Assembly (NCBI GenBank): GCA_022793315.1
Contig: JAAWCO010000035.1
Location: 1-37,154 of the forward strand
Direction of reading: 5' to 3'
DNA: 37,154 nt
Source of the DNA: Clostridiales bacterium
Lineage (GTDB): Bacteria; Bacillota; Clostridia; Oscillospirales; Acutalibacteraceae
The translations under genes were made by a program, and so were the position numbers. This document shows, piece after piece, positions 7,595 to 16,104 of the stretch. How positions within the stretch are numbered: the stretch's first letter is position 1; each line of letters begins with the position of its first letter. The notes under the pieces are model-generated. The model was not told the DNA's origin. It did not search any database and saw only the letters and a program-made list of their open reading frames with translations.

Positions 7595-8923
7595 TCAAAG
7601 TTGATCCGGATGCAGGGTCGCGGCGGCCAAAAGGAGCAGAGGATTAGCTTCGTGAACATATCCGCAGTTGTGATGCCTGCCAACTACCCCCGACTTGGGA
7701 CAGGTTGTCATCAGGCAGGGGCCGCTGAACGAACAGTCGTCGCAGGACGACAGACTCAGGCGGCATCCGGCCACCCACAGCGCCTCCTGACCCTCGTCGA
7801 TTTCGGCGGTTCCGTCGGGGAGCAGGCGGCCAATGGCATATTGAGAGCCCGAATCGTCGCATTTGGTGAGCTGTCCCTCCGTGCCGACGGTGTATTTGTT
7901 CTTAAAGATGGCCGGACAGGTCGCGCCTCCCGGCTCCAGATCGCCAAAATTTCCGCGGAACAAAATCCGGCCTGGAATCCGGGAGAGTCGACGGTACACC
8001 TCGTCCATTTCCTCCAGATGGAGCAGACTGTCTGACATCTCCTTCACCCGGTCGCCGCCCCAGTCGCCCGCCGGCCGGACAAACAGGGAAAAACGGGGAT
8101 CGCCCCCGAACTCTCCGTCGTAGAAGCGGTAGTATTCCTCGATCCGGTCGAGAATTTCTCGTGTGACGTTGGTGCGAATAGTGACCGACAGCATCGGATT
8201 CGGAACATGGTCCCGTATGTACCGCAGGTTGCCGATCACCCGGTCGAAGGTGGGCTTCCCGTTCGCCAGAAAGCGCTGGCGGTCGTGGGTGTCCTTCAGC
8301 CCGTCCACCGTGATGGTGTAGTACATCACCCGGCAGCGCAGCAGGGTCTCCATATTCTCCGGCGTGAGCAGATAGCCGTTGGAGGTGATGGAGCCGATAT
8401 AGGGCTTGTGCGCCCGGCGGCAGATCTCCATCACCTCGCGGGAGATGTGCTCGATGACCTCCATCTCCAGCAGCGGCTCGCCGCCGAACCAGCTGATGGT
8501 CACCCGGCTGTGCTGAGAGATGCGGCGGCGGACAAAGCGGATGAGCCGGTCCTGTATCTCTCGCGGCATGGGCTTTGGCTGAAAATCCAGCGCGCAGTAC
8601 TGGCAGCGGAAGTTGCACGCGCTGGTGGTGTGAACCACCAGATGCAGGGCGGGGTCCATGATCCGCTCCATATGCCGCAGCTCCCGCAGCGCCTTTTCGT
8701 CCCGCTCCGCCGGGATCAGATAGCCGCCGCGAACCAGCGCCTGAAAGTCGGGGTCGTCCTCCTCCTCCATCGGCTCCCGCCGGTTCAGCCAGCCGGTCAG
8801 CTTCTCCTTTTTTTCCTGTCCGGCGACCCGGATGCTGCCGGTCCCCTCCATGGAATTGTACAGGATCAGGTCGCCTGCCTCGTCTTCCACACACCGGTTG
8901 AACATGGATACTTTAACAGACAT
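7595..8923 (-). CDS. SPASM-domain radical SAM peptide maturase
   Basis: The 442-aa product starts at ATG 8923, with AGGAGG six bases upstream; the ORF's GTG at 8941 lies before that site. Residues 1-90 form an N-terminal module that may bind the peptide leader, then the radical SAM core begins with CNFRCQYC (Cys103, Cys107, Cys110) ligating the catalytic 4Fe-4S cluster. WFGGEPLL and SNGYLL are further core motifs. The C-terminal third is Cys-rich (CPAIF, TKCDD, CRLSLSSCDDCSFSGPC, TTCPKS, NCGYVHE), the pattern of a SPASM domain with auxiliary Fe-S clusters, typical of enzymes that make thioether or carbon-carbon links in peptides. It is the first gene of the operon. Its likely substrate is the 34-aa peptide. 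Confidence 0.93.
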   Translation of the reverse strand: MSVKVSMFNRCVEDEAGDLILYNSMEGTGSIRVAGQEKKEKLTGWLNRREPMEEEDDPDFQALVRGGYLIPAERDEKALRELRHMERIMDPALHLVVHTTSACNFRCQYCALDFQPKPMPREIQDRLIRFVRRRISQHSRVTISWFGGEPLLEMEVIEHISREVMEICRRAHKPYIGSITSNGYLLTPENMETLLRCRVMYYTITVDGLKDTHDRQRFLANGKPTFDRVIGNLRYIRDHVPNPMLSVTIRTNVTREILDRIEEYYRFYDGEFGGDPRFSLFVRPAGDWGGDRVKEMSDSLLHLEEMDEVYRRLSRIPGRILFRGNFGDLEPGGATCPAIFKNKYTVGTEGQLTKCDDSGSQYAIGRLLPDGTAEIDEGQEALWVAGCRLSLSSCDDCSFSGPCLMTTCPKSGVVGRHHNCGYVHEANPLLLLAAATLHPDQL

Positions 8924-8998
8924 AAAATTCCTCCTGTGCACAGATTGATAAAATATTTACAATGCTTTTGAAATAATATAACTGTATTTCACAAATAA

Positions 8999-9027
8999 AG
9001 TGTATCATACTCAAAGAATAATGTCAA
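8999..9027 (-). promoter_or_regulatory. Sigma-A promoter of the peptide-maturation operon
   Basis: On the minus strand TTGACA (9022-9027) and TACACT (8999-9004) are separated by exactly 17 bases, in an AT-rich stretch unlike its surroundings. Transcription would begin about 70 bases before the radical SAM start codon. I see no other strong promoter inside the operon. Confidence 0.75.
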
Positions 9028-9187
9028 TACAAATACCAGAAAAAGTAATAAAAAGATATAACGCCATATATCGCGGCGAAAATCGCAGAAAAAACCTATG
9101 TTTTTTACATCCGTCATCGTGGGCAGAGGATGGAGAACGCGTCGAATGCCTCTGCGATTCCTTTGGCGGAAGCCGGTATCGCGGCAG

Positions 9188-9224
9188 ACAAAAACCGGCC
9201 GGAGCACAAGGGCCCCGGCCGGTT
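9188..9224 (-). terminator. Intrinsic terminator of yebC
   Basis: AACCGGCCGG and CCGGCCGGTT form a 10-bp GC-rich stem around a 12-base loop. On the minus strand it is followed by TTTTTGTC. It lies about 90 bases after the yebC stop. The rest of the interval 8924-9310 holds only the operon promoter and no supported gene. Confidence 0.85.
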
Positions 9225-9310
9225 AAGCATTTTTTATATTCCCCATTTATCTTTGTGTTTCTGCGCCTGAGAACACAAGGTCGAAAGGAGATTTTTTATC
9301 AGGACAGGGA

Positions 9311-10048
9311 TCAGTCCTCGTCAGGTCTGTCCCAGTTATGCCAGACGTTCTGTACGTCGTCGTTATCCTCCAGCGTGTCGAGCAGCTTTTCCATCTTCAC
9401 CACGAGCTCCGGGTCGGCAATGGCAGTATAGACATCCGGCACCTGCTCAATTTCGGCGGAGACAAAGGTGTAGCCCTTTGCCTCCAGATCGTCGCGGACA
9501 GCGGAGAAGTCGTCCGGATCGGTGGTGATCTCAAACACATCGCCGTCGGAGGCGAAGTCGGCGGCGCCAGCCTCCAGCGCATCCTCCATGACCTTGTCCT
9601 CGTCGAGCCCCTCTGCCTCAATGGCAAGAATCCCCTTTTTCTGGAAGAGAAAACCGACACAGCCGGTCTGTCCCAGATTGCCGCCGAATTTGTCAAAATA
9701 ATGGCGGAGGTCGCCTGCCGTACGGTTGCGGTTATCGGTGAGGGTCTCCACAATGACAGCGATACCACTGGGACCATAGCCCTCGTACTGCAGCGCTTCA
9801 TAGGTGTCGGCGCTGCCCTCTCCCGCCGCTTTTTTAATGATTCGCTCGATGTTGTCGTTAGGGACATTGTTTGCCTTAGCCTTGGCAATCGCATCCTTTA
9901 GGCGGGAATTGGCGGCGGGATCGGCACTGCCCCCCTCTTTGACCGCCACGGCGATTTCCCGGCCCATTTTGGTGAAAATTTTAGCCTTTTGGCTGTCCGT
10001 CTTTTCTTTTTTTCGTTTGATATTGTTCCATTTGGAATGACCCGACAT
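9311..10048 (-). CDS. yebC: YebC/PmpR-family protein
   Basis: The 245-aa length and the start [20 protein letters not shown] are diagnostic of the YebC/TACO1 family. Further family stretches are [40 protein letters not shown] and [16 protein letters not shown]. Members are cytoplasmic proteins annotated as transcriptional regulators. The family has also been linked to translation of difficult sequences such as proline runs. The RBS AAAGGAG precedes the ATG. The gene is alone between its own promoter (10136-10164) and terminator and diverges from the TraX gene. Confidence 0.97.
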   Translation of the reverse strand: MSGHSKWNNIKRKKEKTDSQKAKIFTKMGREIAVAVKEGGSADPAANSRLKDAIAKAKANNVPNDNIERIIKKAAGEGSADTYEALQYEGYGPSGIAVIVETLTDNRNRTAGDLRHYFDKFGGNLGQTGCVGFLFQKKGILAIEAEGLDEDKVMEDALEAGAADFASDGDVFEITTDPDDFSAVRDDLEAKGYTFVSAEIEQVPDVYTAIADPELVVKMEKLLDTLEDNDDVQNVWHNWDRPDED

Positions 10049-10135
10049 CGAGATTACTCCTTTAATTCATGGATTTCCGCCCGGCGGCAGAGCTGCTGCC
10101 GGCGCTTTTCACAGAGGTTCAATTTTTCCACAGGC

Positions 10136-10164
10136 ATTATAGCATGATCTGTTCCCCTGTGCAA
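10136..10164 (-). promoter_or_regulatory. Promoter of yebC
   Basis: TTGCAC (10159-10164) and a perfect TATAAT (10136-10141) on the minus strand are separated by 17 bases, giving a 5' leader of about 80 bases. Confidence 0.75.
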
Positions 10165-10218
10165 GGCGCTTGCTTCTCCCCGCCTGAAAAACGGGAGCTG
10201 CCGGGACTGCCCGGCGGC

Positions 10219-10247
10219 TTGCCATAATCGGCGCTGTATATTATAGT
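10219..10247 (+). promoter_or_regulatory. Promoter of the TraX-family gene
   Basis: TTGCCA (10219-10224) and TATAGT (10242-10247) are separated by 17 bases. The ATG at 10283 follows 35 bases later with a GAAGAGGGAAG ribosome site. Confidence 0.65.
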
Positions 10248-10282
10248 GAAGCACAGACAAACAGAAGAGGGAAGAAAAGGCA

Positions 10283-11038
10283 ATGGAAAGCATGAGCATC
10301 CTGAAAAAGATCCGATGCGGGCTGAATCGGAATCAGTTAAAATATATGGTGATTATCGCCATGGTGATTGACCACATTGCCTGGAGCTTTGTCGACCGGG
10401 TCAATCCGCTGGCCGGTGGGACGATGCATTTTATTGGAAGGCTCACCGGTCCAACCATGGCCTATTTTGTGGGGGAGGGCTACCGCTATACAGGAGACGC
10501 CGGGAGGTATCAGAAGCGGCTCGCGCTGTTTGCCCTGCTCTCCTGGGCTCCCTATGTATACTTTAAATACGGTACACTGCCAGTCTGTTTTGAAGATGGT
10601 CAATGGATCGTTAATCCCATACAAAGTGTAATTTATACCCTGTTTTTAGGGCTCACAGCGATCCGGCTGTGGGAAAATCAAAAATTAACCGGCCCCCTGA
10701 AGGTGATGGGGGTTATCCTGCTTTGCCTGCTTTCGTGCATAGGCGACTGGGCGGTGACAGATGTGCTGGCGTGCCTGCTTGTCCATATTTACCGAAACCA
10801 TCCCCGGGCCAAATGGACAGCTTACACGCTTACCTTCCTGCTCCCTCAGGTCCTGACGGTATGGCTGGCCGGATTTGAGGGAAACTGGTTTCAGCTGGGG
10901 GTTGTTCTGGCGCCGCTGATGCTCATCCTTTTTTACAATGGCGAAGAGGGGGGCAAAGCCCCCCTGCATAAATGGTTTTTCTACTTCTTTTACCCTCTTC
11001 ATCTGCTTGCGCTGGGGATATGGCGGTGGAATACCTGA
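10283..11038 (+). CDS. TraX-family integral membrane protein
   Basis: The 251-aa protein is almost entirely hydrophobic, with about seven or eight membrane helices. It carries TraX-family hallmarks: KYMVIIAMVIDHIAW near the N-terminus, HFIGRLTGPTMAYFVGEGYRYT, LALFALLSWAPY, and FYPLHLLALGIW at the C-terminus. TraX acetylates F-pilin in E. coli. Chromosomal Firmicute homologues stand alone and are thought to be membrane acyltransferases, but their substrates are unknown. No conjugation genes are nearby, so a pilin role is unlikely here. An alternative start at codon 4 (MSILKK) is possible. Confidence 0.9.
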   Translation: MESMSILKKIRCGLNRNQLKYMVIIAMVIDHIAWSFVDRVNPLAGGTMHFIGRLTGPTMAYFVGEGYRYTGDAGRYQKRLALFALLSWAPYVYFKYGTLPVCFEDGQWIVNPIQSVIYTLFLGLTAIRLWENQKLTGPLKVMGVILLCLLSCIGDWAVTDVLACLLVHIYRNHPRAKWTAYTLTFLLPQVLTVWLAGFEGNWFQLGVVLAPLMLILFYNGEEGGKAPLHKWFFYFFYPLHLLALGIWRWNT

Positions 11039-11150
11039 CGGCATCTGTCCGCAAGCTGCTGCCGTGCTTCGCGGAGCAGGCCTTTTGCAGCGAAAGCGGG
11101 CCGCTCCTCCGTCTGCCGCATTTTTTACATCGTGAAACGACATTTCCCGG

Positions 11151-11179
11151 TTGCTTTTGCCGGTGGAATCGTGTATAAT
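11151..11179 (+). promoter_or_regulatory. Promoter of the SRP RNA
   Basis: TTGCTT (11151-11156) and a perfect TATAAT (11174-11179) are separated by 17 bases. The predicted start, around 11187, lies just ahead of the SRP RNA. The same transcript may read on into dnaX, because only a weak TTTT follows the RNA. Confidence 0.8.
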
Positions 11180-11186
11180 TCCAATA

Positions 11187-11346
11187 TGTATGAGCGCCGC
11201 ATGCTTTGGGGCATACGGACGGATGGGTCCCGTGCGACGGTACGCCGTGAACCATGTCAGGCGGGGAACCGAGCAGCATTAAGCGGTCGAGGCCGTGCGC
11301 CGCGGGGAACCTGTCCGTTCGTATGCCCGAGGGTGTGCGGCGTTTT
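11187..11346 (+). ncRNA. ffs: Signal recognition particle RNA (4.5S-like)
   Basis: The conserved apical domain is present as GTGAACCATGTCAGG, then GGGGAACCGAGCAGCATTAAG, which matches the SRP RNA helix-8 signature (GUCAGG, GGAA tetraloop, AGCAGC). The flanks pair over a long distance: GCCGCA with TGCGGC, GGGCATA with TATGCCC, and CGGAC with GTCCG, giving a rod of about 145 bases. This suggests the shorter bacterial type rather than the 270-base Bacillus form, but the ends are estimated. SRP RNA binds Ffh for co-translational membrane targeting. Its place directly upstream of dnaX is classic for Firmicutes. The ORF track runs through it only because the dnaX frame stays open upstream. Confidence 0.92.
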
Positions 11347-11371
11347 GAAGCGAAGGAAAGGCGGAGATCGG

Positions 11372-12997
11372 ATGTATCAGGTGCTTTATCGCAAATGGCG
11401 GCCCCGGACCTTTTCGGATGTGTCCGGCCAGCCGCATGTGACCACCGCGCTGAAAAACGAGCTTCGCACCGGGCGGCTGGCGCACGCCTATCTGTTTACC
11501 GGCTCCCGCGGCACGGGAAAAACCTCCTGCGCTAAAATTCTGGCTAAGGCGGTCAACTGCCTCTCTCTTCATGACGGAGATCCCTGCAACGAGTGTGATG
11601 TCTGCCGCGGGATCGACAGCGGCGCCATTCTGGATGTGGTGGAGATTGACGCCGCCTCCAACAACGGGGTGGACAGCATCCGCGAGCTGCGGGAGGAGGT
11701 CAGCTTCACTCCGGCCGTAGCGCGATACCGCGTCTATATCATCGATGAGGTGCATATGCTGTCAAACGGCGCCTTCAACGCGCTGCTGAAAACGCTGGAG
11801 GAGCCCCCCGCCCATGTGATCTTCATTCTGGCCACTACCGAGGTACACAAGCTGCCCGCCACCATCCTGTCCCGCTGCCAGCGGTTTGATTTTTCCCGCA
11901 TCCCGCCCGAGGATATCGCCGCCCGTATCCAGTATATCGCCGGGGAAGAGAGGTTTACCATCACCGATGATGCAGCGCTGCTGCTGGCGCGGATGTCGGA
12001 CGGTGCGCTGCGGGACGCGCTGTCGCTGCTGGATCAATGCCTCTCCCGTTCCCGCGAGCTCACCGCCGATACCGTTGCTGAGGCGGCGGGAATCGCTGGC
12101 CGGGAGCATCTGTATGAGCTGTCCGCCGCTGTGCGGGAGCAAAATCCCGGTGCGGCCCTGACGGTGATCGACCGCCTCCATGCTGCTTCGGCAGATATGG
12201 AACGGCTATGTGTGGAGTTGATTGATTTTTACCGCCATCTGATGATTCTCCGAAGCGTTCCTCAGGGGGGCGATCTGGTGGTGGCTTCCTCCGCTGAGCT
12301 GGAGCGGCTGCGTCAGGAAGCGGAGCAGTATGAGCTGGCCGCCATTCTGCATGGGCTGGAGTCCCTGCAAAAAACGCTGGAACGGCTGCGCGGCGGCGCC
12401 TCACGCCGGGTGGAGATGGAGACCGCGCTGCTCCGTCTGTGCACCCCCGAGCTGGACGTTTCCCCCGCCGCCCTGCTGCGGCGGATCACCGCGCTGGAGC
12501 GGGCGGTCCGCGGGGGCGCAGCGGCTCTGCCTGTTTCGGAGACATTGAAGGCGCCGGCGGCGGAATCGACCGTCCCACCGGCGGAACCGGCTGCTGAGGC
12601 AGAGAACCCGCCGCCCGGAGAGGCGCCTCCTCCGCCGGAGTCCTCTGCCGGAGACGGTGCGGCGGAACAGCCCTTTCCCCAATGGGGGGAGGTGCTGGAG
12701 GCGCTGGCGCAGACCTGTCCGCCCCTTCACGGCGTGCTGCTTGGCTCGGCCGCCTCTCTGAGAGGTGATTTCCTTCTGATCCGTACCAACAGCGACCTGT
12801 TTAAGGCGCTGGTTTCGCGCGATGGAAACAAGGCTCATCTGACGGCCGCCCTGCGCGGGGTGACCGGCCGCAGCTACCGCATCGGGGTCAAAAACGCTGC
12901 GCCGGAGGGAGCCACCGCCAGAGCCGCCTCACCTGACCCGCTGGCGGACTTTATCCGCAGCAGCCGGGAGCTCGGCGTGGAGGTAGAGGTTAAATAA
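11372..12997 (+). CDS. dnaX: DNA polymerase III subunit gamma/tau
   Basis: The 541-aa protein starts at MYQVLYRKWRPRTF (11372), the universal DnaX N-terminus. The 80 extra residues in the track lie over the SRP RNA. Walker A is GSRGTGKTS (residues 44-52), followed by the zinc-binding cysteines in CNECDVC, the Walker B region YIIDEVHML, and the sensor-type segments LKTLEEPP and TTEVHKLPATILSRCQRFDF. After the AAA+ and collar domains comes a Pro/Ala/Glu-rich linker (about 395-455), then a C-terminal tau domain. It loads the sliding clamp at the replication fork. The gene begins a dnaX-ybaB-recR block. Confidence 0.97.
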   Translation: MYQVLYRKWRPRTFSDVSGQPHVTTALKNELRTGRLAHAYLFTGSRGTGKTSCAKILAKAVNCLSLHDGDPCNECDVCRGIDSGAILDVVEIDAASNNGVDSIRELREEVSFTPAVARYRVYIIDEVHMLSNGAFNALLKTLEEPPAHVIFILATTEVHKLPATILSRCQRFDFSRIPPEDIAARIQYIAGEERFTITDDAALLLARMSDGALRDALSLLDQCLSRSRELTADTVAEAAGIAGREHLYELSAAVREQNPGAALTVIDRLHAASADMERLCVELIDFYRHLMILRSVPQGGDLVVASSAELERLRQEAEQYELAAILHGLESLQKTLERLRGGASRRVEMETALLRLCTPELDVSPAALLRRITALERAVRGGAAALPVSETLKAPAAESTVPPAEPAAEAENPPPGEAPPPPESSAGDGAAEQPFPQWGEVLEALAQTCPPLHGVLLGSAASLRGDFLLIRTNSDLFKALVSRDGNKAHLTAALRGVTGRSYRIGVKNAAPEGATARAASPDPLADFIRSSRELGVEVEVK

Positions 12998-13051
12998 TGC
13001 CGGTCTTTGGACGGCCGGGAATGGATATTGACACAGAAAGGACTGTTTGTG

Positions 13052-13399
13052 ATGAAAGCGAGACTGCCGAAGGGTGTGGGTGGAGGTCCCTCCAATATGC
13101 AGGGAATGATTAAGCAGGCGCAGAAAATGCAGGAGCAGATGACCCAGCTGCAGGCGGAGCTGGACGAGCGGGAATATACTGCCGCGGCCGGCGGCGGCGC
13201 GGTCTCCGCGACGGTGAGCGGAAAACGGGAGATTGTACGGCTGGAGATCCGGCCGGAGGTGGTGGACCCGGAGGATGTGGAGATGCTGGCGGATCTGATC
13301 ACTGCCGCTGTTAACGAAGCGCTTCGCACCGCGGCCGAAACCTCCGAAACAGCGATGAATAAGGTGACCAACGGCCTCAACGTGCCGGGCCTGTTCTGA
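13052..13399 (+). CDS. ybaB: YbaB/EbfC-family nucleoid-associated protein
   Basis: I place the start at ATG 13052 (MKARLPKGVGGGPSNMQGMIKQAQKMQEQM), after GAAAGGA, giving 115 aa; the ORF's extra 15 residues do not look like family sequence. A Gly/Met/Gln-rich opening, the helix MIKQAQKMQEQMTQLQAELDERE, a VSATVSGKREIVRLEI strand region and EDVEMLADLITAAVNEAL are diagnostic. YbaB forms tweezer-like dimers that bind DNA. The gene sits between dnaX and recR, with recR starting two bases after its stop. Confidence 0.95.
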   Translation: MKARLPKGVGGGPSNMQGMIKQAQKMQEQMTQLQAELDEREYTAAAGGGAVSATVSGKREIVRLEIRPEVVDPEDVEMLADLITAAVNEALRTAAETSETAMNKVTNGLNVPGLF

Positions 13400-13400
13400 G

Positions 13401-14003
13401 ATGGGGATGCAGATTGCCTCGCTGGCCCGGCTGGTGGAGCAGCTGGAGCGCCTGCCGGGCATCGGGCATAAATCCGCCCAGCGGCTGGCCTTCCATCTGC
13501 TGAACCTGTCGGAAAAGGAGGCGGAGAGCTTTTTGGACGCGGTCCGGGAGGCGCGGGAGAAAATACATGAGTGTGCCGTGTGCTGTAATCTGGCGGATCA
13601 GGAGCTGTGTCCCGTCTGCCGCGCCGGCAATCGGGACGCCGGCCTGATCTGTGTGGTGGAGGACCCGCGGGATGTGATGGCGCTGGAGCGCACACGGGAA
13701 TATATGGGCTCCTATCATGTGCTGCATGGCACCATTTCCCCAATGGATGGCGTGGGACCGGAGCAGCTGCGGATCAAACAGCTGCTGACCCGTGTGGCGG
13801 AGCATGATATCCGCGAGATCATCATGGCGACCAACCCCACCGTGGAGGGGGAGGCCACCGCCATGTATCTCTCCAAGCTGCTCAAGCCCTTTGATGTGCC
13901 GGTCACCCGGCTGGCCTATGGCATTCCGGTAGGGGGCGATTTGGAATACGCCGATGAGATCACCCTGCGCCGTTCGCTGGAGGGACGCAGCCGGATCGAA
14001 TAG
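13401..14003 (+). CDS. recR: Recombination mediator protein RecR
   Basis: The 200-aa length is standard. The helix-hairpin-helix [17 protein letters not shown] is followed by a zinc finger with Cys58, Cys61, Cys70 and Cys73 (CAVC...CPVC). The Toprim domain includes [14 protein letters not shown] and [15 protein letters not shown], and the C-terminal Walker-like segment is [20 protein letters not shown]. RecR acts with RecO and RecF to load RecA on gapped DNA. The start two bases after the ybaB stop indicates co-translation. Confidence 0.97.
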   Translation: MGMQIASLARLVEQLERLPGIGHKSAQRLAFHLLNLSEKEAESFLDAVREAREKIHECAVCCNLADQELCPVCRAGNRDAGLICVVEDPRDVMALERTREYMGSYHVLHGTISPMDGVGPEQLRIKQLLTRVAEHDIREIIMATNPTVEGEATAMYLSKLLKPFDVPVTRLAYGIPVGGDLEYADEITLRRSLEGRSRIE

Positions 14004-14035
14004 AGGCGCAGGTTATGGGAAGGAGGGCGCCGCTT

Positions 14036-14503
14036 ATGGCCAAAGAGATGATGAAGACCATAGCCGCCAATAAAAAGGCCTATCACGACTATTTTGTAGA
14101 GGATTCCATGGAGGCGGGTATCGCTCTGACCGGCACCGAAGTGAAATCCCTGCGGCAGGGAGGGGTCAATCTCAAGGATTCCTGGTGTGATATCACAGGC
14201 GGAGAGCTGATGGTCAACGGCATGCATATCAGCCCCTATGAAAAGGGCAATATCTTCAACCGGGACCCCCGCCGCCCTCGGCGTCTGCTGATGCATAAGC
14301 GGGAAATACTGCGTCTGTATGGCCTTGTTAAGCAGCAGGGGCTGACGCTGATCCCTCTGTCAATCTATTTTAAGGGGTCCCTTGTCAAGGTGCAGGTGGG
14401 ATTGTGCCGCGGTAAAAAGCTGTATGATAAGCGGGAGGACGCCGCCCGCCGCGATATGAAGCGGGAGGCTGACCGGGCCTTTAAGGGACAAAATCGGGAA
14501 TAG
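14036..14503 (+). CDS. smpB: SsrA-binding protein SmpB
   Basis: I use ATG 14036, after GGAAGGAGGGCG, giving 155 aa. The ORF's upstream ATG overlaps that ribosome site. Family motifs are [43 protein letters not shown] and [12 protein letters not shown], plus the basic tail [26 protein letters not shown]. SmpB delivers tmRNA to stalled ribosomes. It follows recR closely and is closed by a terminator. No ssrA gene is visible downstream in the window. Confidence 0.97.
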   Translation: MAKEMMKTIAANKKAYHDYFVEDSMEAGIALTGTEVKSLRQGGVNLKDSWCDITGGELMVNGMHISPYEKGNIFNRDPRRPRRLLMHKREILRLYGLVKQQGLTLIPLSIYFKGSLVKVQVGLCRGKKLYDKREDAARRDMKREADRAFKGQNRE

Positions 14504-14590
14504 AACGGCCGAGAGCGGGCTTTGTCCATCGGACGGACTCCTGAAGAGACCATTTTTTCAGCAGAAAAATAGCGAATTTTAGCAGGGTAA

Positions 14591-14619
14591 AACGGCCAAA
14601 ACGGGCCGTTTTTCTTTTT
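14591..14619 (+). terminator. Terminator after smpB
   Basis: AACGGCC and GGCCGTT pair around a six-base loop, followed by TTTTTCTTTTT. It should end the dnaX-ybaB-recR-smpB transcript. Confidence 0.85.
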
Positions 14620-14726
14620 GCCTGTTTCTGTAAAAAGGGGCCTCCTGTTTTTTCTGAGCCGGATGTTATCGCGATTATGTGCGCTGGCGATTTTCCGCTG
14701 GCGGAGGCTGTCCCCTTTTCCCATAC

Positions 14727-14759
14727 GGGGCGGCAGGGACAAGGTTCCGGGGCCGCCCC
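14727..14759 (+). other. GC-rich hairpin in the leader of the LysM-GH18 gene
   Basis: GGGGCGGC and GCCGCCCC form a perfect 8-bp stem about 46 bases before the ATG, with no T-run after it. It may be a leader structure or part of a boundary. Nothing else is recognised in the interval 14620-14805. Confidence 0.5.
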
Positions 14760-14805
14760 GCCTGCATAGCATACAGAGAAGACGAAAAAAGGATGGTGCA
14801 CACGT

Positions 14806-16089
14806 ATGATCATCCATGTGGTACAGCCGGGCGACACGGTCTATACCCTTGCCCGGCTGTACGGCGTTTCTCCCCAGCGAATTATCAGCGACAATAACCT
14901 TGTCAATCCGCAGACGCTGGTGGTGGGGCAGGCGCTGCTGATTCTGATCCCTCTGACGGTTCATACCGTGCAGAGAGGCGAAACTCTCGACTCTATCGCG
15001 GACAGCTATGGTACTACCTCCATGGTCCTGCTCCAAAATAATCCGCAGCTGATTTTTTCGCCGGTGCTTCAGCCGGGCCAGCAGCTGACAATCCGATTTG
15101 ACACGGAGAAAAACCGAACCGTCACCCTGAACGCCTATGCGTATCCGTATATCCGGAGGGAGGTTCTGAAACGGGGACTTCCCTGTCTGACCTATCTGAC
15201 CATTTTCGGCTACGGCTTTACACCGGAAGGGGACCTGATCCCCATCGACGATCAGCCGCTGATTCAGCTGGCCTATCAGTTCAAAACCGCGCCGGTAATG
15301 CTGCTTTCCTCTATCACAGAGGACGGAAATTTCAGCAGCGCGCGTGCCAGCCTCCTCTTTCAGGACCCGATGCTTCAGGAAAAGGTGCTGAACAATGTGC
15401 TTGCCGTGATGCTGGAAAAGGGCTATCTGGGACTGGATGTGGATTTTGAATACATTCCGCCGGAGGACGGAGAGGCCTATATCCGGTTCCTGCAGAATGT
15501 GACCGCGCGGCTGCATCCCTACGGCTTTTTTGTCAACACCGATTTGGCGCCGAAAACCTCCGCCAGTCAGGAAGGGCTGCTGTACGAATCGCACGACTAC
15601 GCCGCTGTCGGCGCCGTTTCCGATACGGTGCTGCTCATGACGTATGAATGGGGATACGCGCACGGCCCGCCTATGGCTGTTGCTCCGCTGAATCAGGTTC
15701 GCCGGGTCGTTCAGTATGCGGTCAGTGAAATTCCGGTTAATAAGATTTTGATGGGGCTCCCCAATTACGGGTATGTCTGGCGCCTTCCCTTTGAGCGGGG
15801 GATCACCCAGGCTACCCCCATCGGGAATGCCTACGCGGTGGAGCTGGCCGCACGCAACCGCGCGTTCATCCAGTTTGATGAGACGGCGCAGAGCCCATTC
15901 TTTGAATACCGCCGGGAGGGTGTCGATTATGTGGCATGGTTTGAAGATGTGAGGAGTATCGAGGCCAAATTTGCCCTGATGGACGAATTTCAGCTGCTGG
16001 GCGGCGGTTATTGGAATCTGATGCGGCCCTTTGCCCAGAACTGGGCGTTTGTCAGCACGAAATACGACATCCGGAAGGTGGTGCCGTAA
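14806..16089 (+). CDS. LysM-GH18 glycosidase, SleL/YaaH-type spore cortex-lytic enzyme
   Basis: The 427-aa protein has two LysM modules (about residues 3-46, HVVQPGDTVYTLARLYGVS; and 53-96, HTVQRGETLDSIADSYGTT), then a GH18 chitinase-like barrel. The catalytic strand GLDVDFEYIPP (209-219) supplies the proton-donor Glu215. VNTDLAPKT, MTYEWGYAHGPPMAVAPL and the late Trp in GGGYWNLMRPF complete the family pattern. There is no signal peptide, as in Bacillus SleL/YaaH, which is deposited on the developing spore. The enzyme hydrolyses cortex fragments during germination. This supports a spore-forming host. The ribosome site (AAAGGATGG) is somewhat distant from the ATG. The gene converges on the symporter gene with a 15-base gap. 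Confidence 0.92.
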   Translation: MIIHVVQPGDTVYTLARLYGVSPQRIISDNNLVNPQTLVVGQALLILIPLTVHTVQRGETLDSIADSYGTTSMVLLQNNPQLIFSPVLQPGQQLTIRFDTEKNRTVTLNAYAYPYIRREVLKRGLPCLTYLTIFGYGFTPEGDLIPIDDQPLIQLAYQFKTAPVMLLSSITEDGNFSSARASLLFQDPMLQEKVLNNVLAVMLEKGYLGLDVDFEYIPPEDGEAYIRFLQNVTARLHPYGFFVNTDLAPKTSASQEGLLYESHDYAAVGAVSDTVLLMTYEWGYAHGPPMAVAPLNQVRRVVQYAVSEIPVNKILMGLPNYGYVWRLPFERGITQATPIGNAYAVELAARNRAFIQFDETAQSPFFEYRREGVDYVAWFEDVRSIEAKFALMDEFQLLGGGYWNLMRPFAQNWAFVSTKYDIRKVVP

Positions 16090-16104
16090 AGGCGGCCGTT
16101 CGTG

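Noticed and set aside
9000-9431. 143-aa plus-strand ORF across the operon promoter and yebC terminator
   Set aside because: It would be transcribed against both genes, has no ribosome site, and contains a promoter and a terminator for the opposite strand.
14504-14805. tmRNA (ssrA) gene after smpB
   Set aside because: No tRNA-like ends, GGTTC arm or tag-coding segment is visible; only a terminator and one other hairpin are.
14365-15663. 432-aa minus-strand ORF over smpB and the LysM-GH18 gene
   Set aside because: It crosses a terminator and two well-supported genes on the opposite strand and has no motif.
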